This document shows, one piece after another, positions 23,753 to 64,000 of a stretch of DNA of 64,000 bases (the stretch's first letter is position 1; each line of letters begins with the position of its first letter). A program made the translations under genes and the position numbers. Location: NCBI RefSeq assembly GCF_910592395.1, contig NC_088315.1, positions 9,612,501 to 9,676,500 on the forward strand, given 5' to 3'. Below the pieces are notes generated by a model. The model did not search any database. It had not been told where the DNA came from and saw only the letters and a list, made by a program, of their open reading frames with translations. Source of the stretch: Lineus longissimus. Taxonomy: Eukaryota > Nemertea > Pilidiophora > Heteronemertea > Lineidae.

Positions 23753-25837
23753 ATGGGCCGTGCTCGCACAGCTCCTACTAAATCCAGAAGGCCCAGGTCA
23801 GCGGGCAAGAACAAAGACAAGATAAATGACTGCAAAGTTTCAAATGGTAGGGTTGATGAATCACAAAAGAATAAGAAAGTAAAAAAGTGCCCCGCAAACC
23901 CCCGCTAACGACTGCTGCGACCAGGGATCATAATCGTATTACGTGTCATAGGGCCTTCTCGACAACAAATGGTCTTGATTTCAGTACCTAAGCTGAGACG
24001 ACAACAAATGGCAGCGGCCAGATGAATGATGATCGGAGGTCGCGGTGACCATCGGTTTTCACCGCAAACGAGCGATTCGTCACTCGCAGGTGGCGAATTG
24101 TCCGAGGTAAAAAATGAAAATTTGGGTTTACAGTGGCACCTCCCTCGGCGGACACCTCTCTATTAAGGACAACCTCTCTATTAGGGACACTAGTTCTGGT
24201 CCCAAATTGGTTGTTTCCATTCAACTTGACCTCTCTAATCGGGATACCTCTCTATTAAGGACAGCATTTGTCAGTCCCGAAGGTGTCCTTAATAGAGAGG
24301 TTCTACTGAATTTTATTTGTGACCTGGCCCCTATTTATGTTAATGATGATGTGAGAAAATTTCACCAACTTGTGCATTTCAATTGCTAGCATTTCAATCT
24401 GCAGGAACAACGGCTACTAAAGCTAAGAAAAACCAAGAGAAACCAAGTAAGGAATACACGCATTGGCTGATGAAATCGGAACCTGAGAGCAGATTCGAAA
24501 AGGGTATTGATATGAAGGTACACAATATGATCCTTAAATCGGTTCTGGACAGAGAACTCTTCTTCTCCTACCTCTTCAGTGTCAGCACTTCTCCATCATT
24601 GTCCAACGAAGGATGAGCGTTTGTGCGTGCCACTACGGTTATGCACCGATTGGGGATATCGGCGTAGTGACTTCAGCAATAGAAATGATCGAAGTTTATT
24701 TTTTCAGTTTGGCATAGAGGACCTCAAAGCCGAGCCTGATCAGACAGCATGCTGGGATGGTGTGAGAAACTACTCGGCACGGAACCACATGCGAGGAATG
24801 AAAACCCATCAGCAGGCTTTCTTTTATCACAGCAACTGTAAGGAGCCTGGTATTGCAGGGATCATGGAGGTAAGGCATATCTTAGTCAGTCCTAGTTGGC
24901 TCATTGAAACATCCTTTGATTCCTCCTCCAAGGTGAGATGAGCATTCTTTCCACTACAGTTGGGTGCCTAGTTACTCTGTCTTCAGCCAGAGGTAGAGCT
25001 CATCTCAAGTTATATTACTTATGATTCTCACTTGGTGGGGTCTTTTTCTTTCCCAGGCAAAGACACTAGGTACAAGAGGTCTTGGTTTCACATCTCATTT
25101 GAAAGACGAAGCAATTGGGGGTTTAGTGTCTTGCTTAAGGACACTGACAAAACAGCGGTGATTCCTAGATAGCTCAACCCACAACCTCCCGATCATCAGC
25201 CTGGTTTTTTACCACCACGCCACTTATTTCCCTGAGAAACTAACCATTTTGTCTGTATCTTTAGATTGTGAAAGAAGGCTATCCCGACCACACCCAATTT
25301 GACCGAAAAGATGCTCATTACGATCCAAAGGCCAAGGAAGACGACCCTCGCTGGTTCATGGTGGACGTCAAGTATCAGAGAATGTTAAAACGTTTCATTT
25401 CTCTGGCTGAGTTGAAACAGGTCCACCTAAAGCACAAGGCAAGTGGAGGCCCACTGAGGAACTTGGCTTTGTTTACAAGTGCGAGGTTGTCTGTGCAGCC
25501 ACTCACTAAAGGTAAGATCCTTTTTCATGTAAACTGTTGCAAACAGCAATTACTGAAAGTTTGTTCAGGGAAGATGATAATCTGAAGAAATTTGTGATTA
25601 ATGAGACATTTTCTGTTTCTCTGCGGTTTTCCATGGCAAAGTTTGGGTACTTTCCATAATCCGACCAGTAAACCATTTCCAGCCACTTCTGGACCGAGTA
25701 TCTCATGATCTGAAGACATACATCTAATATCCGAGTTTCAATTTGTCTTCGAGTTCACTTTAGTTGTTTCTAATTCCTTGTCCTATCTATTTGCAGAAGA
25801 GTGGGACTTCATCATAAGTTTGGAAGAGAACGATTGA
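23753..25837 (+). CDS. THYN1: Thymocyte nuclear protein 1 (EVE/PUA-like domain), complete
   Basis: Small nuclear protein of the EVE/PUA-like fold, a family linked to binding modified nucleobases; the precise substrate of animal THYN1 is not settled. Exons: 23753-23846, 24405-24517, 24708-24869, 25265-25511, 25797-25837; 657 nt, 218 residues (human 225). Residues 1-50 are basic and low-complexity (MGRARTAPTKSRRPRS). The EVE domain, about 50-215, shows HWLMKSEPESR, the WDGVRNY-ARN block, AFFYHSNCKEPGIAG, YPDHTQFD, HYDPKA, RFISLAELK, SGGPLRNLALFT and EEWDFIISLEEND. Exon 1 ends at a GTAGGG donor because it alone gives the phase-1 join needed by exon 2. The frame is open upstream to an ATG at 23570; the downstream ATG was preferred because it fits the family's short basic N-terminus. 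Confidence 0.93.
24129..24309. mobile_element. pogo/Tigger-like MITE, copy C (THYN1 intron 1)
   Basis: Begins TACAGTGGCACCTCCCTCGG and ends TCCTTAATAGAGAGGTTCTA+CTGA. Same interior as copies A, B, D and F. Confidence 0.85.
25030..25225 (-). mobile_element. tRNA-headed SINE in THYN1 intron 3
   Basis: On the minus strand the head reads AGTGGCGTGGTGGTAAAAAA (A-box-like) and GGGAGGTTGTGGGTTGAGCT (B-box-like, diverged). The body block CTAGGTACAAGAGG links it to the 240-600 family. Its head ends about 40 bp before the exon 4 acceptor. Confidence 0.6.
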
Positions 25838-25895
25838 AGAAGTGCACATTGGAATAATGGTGCTGCATTTATATCGCAATTGATGCGTAATTCCA

Positions 25896-25901
25896 AATAA
25901 A
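25896..25901 (+). terminator. Probable THYN1 poly(A) signal
   Basis: AATAAA 59 nt after the THYN1 stop codon, in the sequence TTCCAAATAAACGGG. Spacing is normal for a short 3' UTR; use is inferred. Confidence 0.5.
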
Positions 25902-26341
25902 CGGGAACAATTTAAAAAGTGCACAGAACAGTGATAAGCTGCAAAACTCTTGGTAGTCTGCAGCTCTAATGATGGTAGAGATCTTTTATCCTCTTGTCAT
26001 GCCATGGTCACCACAATAGTCTAGCAAAATGGGTTGAAAATGGGATGAGAACAGGAACTATCTTAAAAATATTTCTCTCATCACAGACAAAGGTGGCATT
26101 ATTTCATGACTAAGAATGTGTTCGTGGTGATTTGTCAAGATATTTACGAAACTCATTATATTTTGAAGGTACAATATAAAATTGTCTTTATCAATCGCTT
26201 TGCTGTTGTTTGTTTTTTACCATTACCTGGGGTTGGTGACAACAAGAAAGAGCATTCTTGGAACATATCCCTAGTCGGCCGTGGAAAAGATTCAAGGATC
26301 CCGGTGTTTACCTAAAGAAGTATTGAATTGAGAGCTAAGCT

Positions 26342-26365
26342 TTAATAAAGACTAGTCTTTATTAA
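26342..26365. terminator. Perfect palindrome carrying AATAAA on both strands
   Basis: A 24-bp perfect palindrome whose half-site is TTAATAAAGACT. It presents a canonical AATAAA to plus-strand transcripts (THYN1) and another to minus-strand transcripts (ARHGAP39), whose genes converge here. A further minus-strand AATAAA lies in CATGCTTTATTCTC near 26418. Functional use is inferred from position. Confidence 0.45.
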
Positions 26366-26770
26366 TTCTTGTCGTTGCATACAAAACCAAAAGACGCACA
26401 TACTGTTCACTTCCATGCTTTATTCTCAAAATGAGGCTAATAATATCAATTATTGACAATATGTTAAATACCTCAACATGACCCCGCCCAAAGCATGTGA
26501 CATTGAGCCCTAACATAAATGGCTCCGATATAAAGTCCTTAAATTAAAGCTATTTGCATAAAAACACTAAAATAAATATACAGGTTATTCACTAAAATTC
26601 ATTGCGTTTGTAACACGATTACAATAGTCTTTTTATTCCCTTATACATAGAACTTGGCTTTTGTGGCTATGACGCCACAATATTATCATTACCTTATGAA
26701 TATTGGGTAATACAATTATCAAGATATAAAGTGTTTGATTTGAATCTATTCACAGGAAAACAAACTTATG

Positions 26771-26941
26771 TATAGTGGACCCCCCCCCCCCCCCTTAGCG
26801 GACACCTCTCTATAAAGCACACAAGTTTTGGTCCCAAATTGGTTTTTCCATTCGACTTGACCTCTCTAATCAGGACACCTCTCTATCCAGGACAGTACTT
26901 GTCAGTCACGAGGGTGTCCTTAATAGAGAGGTTTTACTGCA
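26771..26941. mobile_element. pogo/Tigger-like MITE, copy D
   Basis: Begins TATAGTGGACCCC with an expanded run of C, then CGGACACCTCTCTATAAAGC. Ends CTTAATAGAGAGGTTTTACT. Confidence 0.8.
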
Positions 26942-27293
26942 GTCCTCCTAAGAAACGGTGAGTCTGTAGACATTTGCTGCACAAGTTAGTTTCCAGAGAA
27001 TAGATTCATCTCAAATCAATTATTCAGAAATATCCTGGCCTGAAAATTTACACAAATATAATTAATATCCCATGAATATTAATAAAATCAACTTCATGAA
27101 TATATTAATCAGTTTTTAAAAATTTTACTGACTGAATGGACAAAATATACATTCTAGTACACTTCTCACTGCTCCTAGTATTCAGAATTGTGAACAAACT
27201 TCATCTCGAGCACATGCTATCACCCACACATTGTTAACGCCAATTAAATCTACCAAACAGAATGACAAGCCATTATAGAAAGAACCAGTAATC

Positions 27294-28045
27294 TGCTACT
27301 AAACAGACTGGTTTTCCATCCCATTTAGTACTGACCCAAGGCTCGTTTTCCATCCCGTTTAGTACTGACCAAAGGCTCGTTTTCCATCCTGCTTAGTATT
27401 GACTACAACTGGTTTTCCATACTGTTTAGTACTAGCAAGACTGGTTTTCCATCCCGTTTAGTACTGACCCAAGGCCGTTTTTCAATACTGCTTAGTACTG
27501 ACTACAACTGGTTTTCCATACTGTTTAGTACTAGCAAGACTGGTTTTCCATCCTGTTTAGTACTGACCAAGGCTCGTTTTCCATCCCGTTTAGTACTGAC
27601 CAAAGGCTCATTTTCCATCCCGCTTAGTACTGACTACAACTGGTTTTCCATACTGTTTCGCACAAGCAAGACTGGGTTTCCATCCCGTGTAGTACTGACC
27701 CAAGGCTGTTTTTCAATACTGCTTAGTACTGACTACAACTGGTTTTCCATACTGATTAGTACTAGCAAGACTGGTTTTCCATCCTGTTTAGTACTGACCA
27801 AGGCTGGCTTTCCATCCTGTTTAGTACTGACCAAGGCTGGTTTTCCATCCTGTTGAGTACTGACCAAGGCTGGTTTTCCATACTGTTGAGTACTGACCAA
27901 GGCTGTTTTTCCATACTGTTTAGTACTGACCAAGGCTGGTTTTCCATACTGTTCAGTACTGACCAAGGCTGGTTTTCCATACTGTTTAGTACCTACCAAG
28001 GCTGGTTTTCCATCCTGTTTAGTACTGACCAAGGCTGGTTTTCAA
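27294..28045. repeat. Minisatellite, about 31-32-bp unit with higher-order structure
   Basis: Copies of CTGGTTTTCCATCCTGTTTA+GTACTGACCAAGG. The left half alternates variant units (ACTACAACTGG, CTAGCAAGACTGG, CCAAAGGCTCG) in a longer recurring order; the right half (27780-28045) is nearly uniform. It lies in the convergent spacer and would be in the ARHGAP39 3' UTR if that UTR is long. Open frames (KQDGKPALVST on minus, LLSTDQGWFSI on plus) are repeat artefacts. Confidence 0.93.
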
Positions 28046-28049
28046 GAAA

Positions 28050-31000
28050 AAAATTCACTGTTGACATGTCAAGACCTTATCTGAACAGGAACCTGAACAA
28101 AGTCATTTTCAAAGTCGACAGGCAATGTGTCACTTACAACAGGACATGTGTAAATCGAGGAAACGAGGAATGCACATTAGAGTTTTTTTCCGTACATGAA
28201 CAGGCCAAGGGTATGATAACACGTGAATAGTTTACTGACCTCTTTGCAAAGCCTGCCAATAACACACCAGTTGACTGCTAACTTTCAACAGAGGTAAAGC
28301 CTGAGCTCACCGAAAAAGTACCTTTTAACAGAGTCAGAACATGATGTTTGGAAGAGCATGAATTGAGTACACGATGTTTGGTCATTTAGCTATGAAAAAA
28401 GCCCCGAATACAAGCATTTTATGACAGAGTATAAACATTGTCATCTTGAGAGAAAAGTTACCGTAGCAGACTACATTCACCCCCAACCAAAAGCTATTTT
28501 GTAACCACTCTTCCAAATGCTAGGAATGTGCAAACAGGACCAGACAGAACGCACACGGTTTTGTTCCATATGATTAGATTTGATTGAGAGCTATTAATTA
28601 TGCAGTACCACTGTAACAATTTAGGTTGTTCGCCATATTTCGGCATTACCATACAATAGACAGTTACAGACAATGATTTTTTTTCAAAAGTCATTTCTGT
28701 CGTTCATCGTACCCAAACAGATGAGATGAAACACTCCAAAACGTTAAACCGGCGCTAAATGCTAGTTACAGAGTTAGTGTGTAGAAAGTACCGTAGGTAC
28801 ACAAGCTCAAAGTGCAAACACAGAATGTTTGTGTACAATTTCTGAGGTATCCATAAAGTGCCCCCTTTACAGGGACTCTGTACCTTTTAAAAGTGTTGGC
28901 CCAGTATTATCTCAATACACACCACATTGGATATCTTGAATAAAATACCCATGTTGATCAATTATTACAAGTTATGAAATAGATAAATCATTATGGCCAT
29001 TTTTTATACAGTACAGATAGATATAGCCATGCATTTCTTTCACAAACTTCAGTAGCATCATTATATACATTAAGACTTTATACAGGCAAGAACCAAATTC
29101 TACATAATAAAACGGACACGTTTACGAATGACTTATATAAAACTCTGACACCTATTGGCAGCTTTTTTGACTATACAACGTATTCTCACTTAAAACATTA
29201 CTATATGAAATTCATAGGCATACAATTACAACTGATATCTACTGGCAAAAACCTGTTTCAGATATCCAAGGGTCGTCAAATTTGGGCTAATTATCTGAAT
29301 GTTGGGCATGCCTCTAGGCAGTTAGAAGATAATTGAGCAGGAAGTGAGACCTCCACAAATCAAGCCTGAACTACCCATTGATGACAAAACTGTAACCTGG
29401 CCAATCATTTCCAAGTATTGGTCAGTTATCTTGAAATGCAACTGATCTTTGAACGCCAACTTTCAAACAACTTGCCCCGTGAATTCGACAATAAAACCTC
29501 ACATATCCATTCCATCAAATATTTGTGATAAGTTACTTTCCTCTTATCACATTCCTGTGATCCTTCAATAGATATAAAACTTGGTTCAAAAAACCCATAA
29601 AACTTTCCACTTGTAAAACTCACTGCAACCCACAATCAGGAAACGACTTTCAGTTACCATAGACATATTTTGTTATGTCACTTGCATTCATTTCACAAAT
29701 CTTTCTGAGATGCCAGATACATTTCATTTTTCATTTTCGTTAGTTCCAGCTATTTCTTAGTTCACTTAAGTCCAGCCTTAATCTTGCCGTTACCAACCAA
29801 GCATCCTCTCACAAGAATATCCAACCCTGTAGTTAGTCTCCAGATTTCGTTGCTAAACTAGTAACTTGACAGGTCTGAACTTACCCCGGAGTACAATTAT
29901 ACCCTACCCCTGGTGCATATGACCTTAATATGAATTCTGTCTTTTATTAATATAACTTCTCCAGGATGGGTGGGACACCAGCCTCCTGAAACCCATATCG
30001 AGCCTTGTACCCATTAATATTCATGTCAGGAGGGAAATTAGTAGAGTTTGGCCCCTTGATACACTCTAGAGTGCCAACAGAGAAAAAAAAATTTCACCAT
30101 CAAGAGATCTTAAAATACTGAGCCGAGCTTCAACTACGGCAGGATATTATTAGCTCTATAAACAATACTTTGGTGATTTGTAATGTTTAAGTAGAAGGAA
30201 ACTGGAGAACCCGGAGGAAAATTATGCTGTCAAAGAGACAACCCAATCAAGAGATGAGCACTTGACCTATCAGGGGTCGTGAGATCTGAAGTGCCCAGCA
30301 AACATGCAATTTCATGCTGTTGCAACCTATGATAATCATCGCTGCAATAAGTGATGAAAAGATCACTCATCTGCTGGTAAAACCAGTAATCACTAGGTTT
30401 AATACTCATCGCAGATTGCAGTGTCACAGATTCTTGTTGCAGACACCTACAATGACCTCCCCAAAAGAGATTTTCATTGCACGTGATAGCAAACGCAGGT
30501 CTCAGTGACAAAAATCACCTGTTGCATGGCACTTTATCCTAACCATACTTATAACCCGCATTACAGACTAGAAGGTGTACAAGTTACAATGGCAATGTTT
30601 ACATCGCGCTAAATCTGTGAAATTCAGTCTAATATGTAATAATCTCCGAACTCATTTCTCCTCGTTTTCTCCTCTCAATAAAATGAAACAGATGACGGCA
30701 GACATATTGGGGAAGATGTGACGTTAAAACAAAGTATTCTGCCCGCTGTCAGTAGGTGCAGGAACCACCAAGGAATTCCTCATTTCAATAACATCTCACG
30801 AGCTTGGATGCAAATCACTCTCAATTCATTTAGTGATAACTCTTCAATAAAAACAACCAATTGTAACTGCTATAGTATCACTGTGAATGTTACAGTAATT
30901 TACATGGCCTTTTCTTAGTAACGCACATCGTAAGTTTTGTTTTGATGTTACCCTGACAAGTTGGTTTTGTGAATGGAGCATTTGGCATCAAGCTTTTTGT

Positions 31001-32984
31001 TGTTAATTCAAAAGAAATCCCTCGTATGAAAACTTTGATAAATGTATTGACGTCTCTGTTACTATTTTTTGTAAATCTCAATAGTTTTATTCATTGTCGA
31101 ATGAAATATCACTTCCCTTTTATCAAAAACTTGGATAAAGGTTTTGACGTCTCTAAGTCATGATGAATATAAAATTCTTTTTTGTAAATCTAAATCATCG
31201 TCGCAATGAAATATCGCTTGGAAATCTAGCGCATGGGAAAGTATAATGCAGTGAAAGTGCCAGAAATTCAAAGTGAAGACGAGAGATGCACAACGTTGAA
31301 ATTCTCCTGACCATGACTACATCGGTTAAACTATTGCACTTGTATACAAGAGGTACACCATGATACCACGTACCCATATAAAAATAGCCCACAGAGTGTC
31401 TACCTAAGGCAAGCGAAAGATGTGATGGTAAGAATAAATGATAGAAACCGTTACGCTCCTTCGTTTGTTAACCGCGGTCGTGAAAAAGAGGAGAAGTGCG
31501 AAAAGGGAGACAAAGTTCATGCGAAAACATCGAAAGCTTCTACAATTATTTCATTGCTTTTGATGTGGTAAGGTTACAGTTGGAATGACAGGTTAGAAAG
31601 TACTCCATTTATCTTTGTTTCTTCCACAAATTGAGAAGCCGAGCGAGGTTTGAGACAATTTCAAGATTGATGATGGACACAAGAGAATCCGGCCACCCTT
31701 ACAACCATCACAATGAGTACAGTGCATTCGATACTAAACTTATATTCTGAACAGCGCAATTCGAAGTGTAACTTTATACAAGCATGGATTTTTCAAGCAT
31801 AAAGCCTACCCAGACTTTTACCACTACAGCGGTGAGTGCGGGAAACAGCATGGTTTACACAGGCGTGGAATTTCAGTGAAAGCTGCAGAGTCAAATGGTT
31901 GAGAAAGCAGTTTCACATAGCAGAAAAAAACCCTAAGTGGATTTAGGCCTTTAACCTTGTGAAAAGACAGGCGCAGAATTTCAATGAAAGTATTGGACTC
32001 CGACGGAAAACCACCTTAGTGGATTCAGGCCTTCAACCACCTCATCGAAGGAACCCAAATTCAGACCCCATGCTACTCTGGCAAACTAGTCTGGGCTTAC
32101 TTTCGATTATGAAACACATGAGAGGCCAGCTCACAAGGGGCAAGAGACACACTATGAAAATGATACAGTTTGTTAAGCCTGATTCAGTACATTGGTGCAA
32201 ACATTACCAGTGGTAAGAATTTCTCTAAATATCGTTGATATAAAATATCTCCACCTCGAGTAGTAACTTACCAATGCTCAGGTTTTGCCTTGCAAGCCAC
32301 AAGTGCAGTTATGGAAACACTTGGTCATTCATAAGCACAACATTACATTACCAGGACTGATGTAGCCTCCAAGTTAGGGGCAATGGTACTATTATAATAC
32401 AGTGGTCAATGGCACGAAACCAAATCTGTCAGATTCGAGTACATTCACGCAATGCAGGTTTTTCGAATCCTACGAGTATCTGGCTAATAGAGATAGAATT
32501 CACACAAATCACTTTAGATGTACTTTGAGTTCCTTGTTGGTAAAAGTAAACTGCATGGACAGAAGAATCTGCATTCACCATAAAAAGCAGGAAGATACGA
32601 CAGTCTGAGGCCCCGTCACTCATAACGGTATTATCATCAGACACAAGCAGTCACTTTCCTCACCGTAAAAAGCACTGAGCACTTCCGAGTCAGTTCCATT
32701 TTCACCAACGAAAGGGTCATCCTGAGCACTTGTATTGAACACAGATGGAACACGGGTTACTTTGTCACTTTCAGCACACCGTTCTTCAAAACACGACAAC
32801 AACCTCGCCCCAGTTGAAACCCCACTGAAATATACGCCAGAGCTAATCGTCATATCTGTAGTGTGACCACACTAAAACCTCGTCCTTAGATTAATAAGGT
32901 CCCTCTGTTAGAAGCATACATGGTGAAGACCTCGTCCCTAGTGTCACATAGTACTCCGTACTAAACTCACTCCTAATGTCTACG
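28050..32984. other. Convergent spacer / possible long ARHGAP39 3' UTR
   Basis: About 4.9 kb beyond the ARHGAP39 stop codon. I see no conserved coding exon and no recognisable repeat except a diverged 90-bp block at 30326-30415 that also occurs near 50100. Minus-strand AATAAA copies (for example near 29942 and 31088) could end the ARHGAP39 transcript. An open frame at 32620-32853 (minus) has no recognised homology. Confidence 0.5.
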
Positions 32985-63969
<30,985 letters not shown>

Positions 63970-64000
63970 CTAAGTTGATATTATCATTAAACTCTGTACT

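Noticed and set aside
27733-28230. Repeat proteins with KQDGKPALVST / STDQGWFSI units
   Set aside because: Artefacts of the ~32-bp minisatellite; the same array is open in opposing frames.
32620-32853. 77-residue minus-strand frame beyond the ARHGAP39 stop
   Set aside because: No homology recognised; most likely 3' UTR sequence.

Overview
This is a gene-poor, intron-rich, repeat-dense piece of an animal (metazoan) nuclear genome. Four conserved protein-coding genes can be assembled exon by exon with matching splice phases: UMPS (minus strand, complete, 10 coding exons), LRRC56 (minus, complete, 10 coding exons), THYN1 (plus, complete, 5 coding exons) and the 3' part of ARHGAP39/Vilse (minus, 9 coding exons, 5' end beyond the right edge). 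Intact LRRC56 implies an animal with motile cilia. The mobile-element mix (an intact DIRS retrotransposon, several tRNA-headed SINEs, TTAA- and TA-flanked MITEs, stem-loop-ended elements with internal tandem units and a microsatellite) suggests an invertebrate, probably marine. I cannot name the phylum from sequence alone.

Layout: 1-9.4 kb holds UMPS, with SINEs, a non-LTR fragment, MITEs and a 1.1-kb stem-loop-ended repeat that makes up most of one intron. 9.4-12.9 kb is intergenic with one hAT-like MITE. 12.9-22.4 kb is LRRC56, with MITEs, SINEs and a 27-bp minisatellite in its introns. 22.4-23.75 kb is a short divergent spacer between LRRC56 and THYN1. THYN1 ends at 25.84 kb and is convergent with ARHGAP39, whose stop codon is at 32.985 kb; the 7 kb between them holds a palindromic double poly(A) signal, a pogo-like MITE and a long minisatellite. 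33-64 kb is ARHGAP39, whose introns carry a complete 6.5-kb DIRS element (38.0-44.6 kb), a nested two-layer insertion (51.3-54.5 kb), several minisatellites and a second copy of the 1.1-kb repeat.

The genes are not an operon and share no pathway: UMPS makes UMP, LRRC56 serves dynein assembly in cilia, THYN1 is a nuclear EVE/PUA-like protein, and ARHGAP39 is a Rho-family GAP acting downstream of Robo.

The most unusual feature is where the repeats sit. Of 30 introns in the four gene models, nine have a tandem repeat or mobile element within 50 bp of the 5' splice site, and in three the splice donor is itself copied within the repeat. The DIRS element ends only seven bases inside an intron. No prokaryote-type system (CRISPR, operon) is present.
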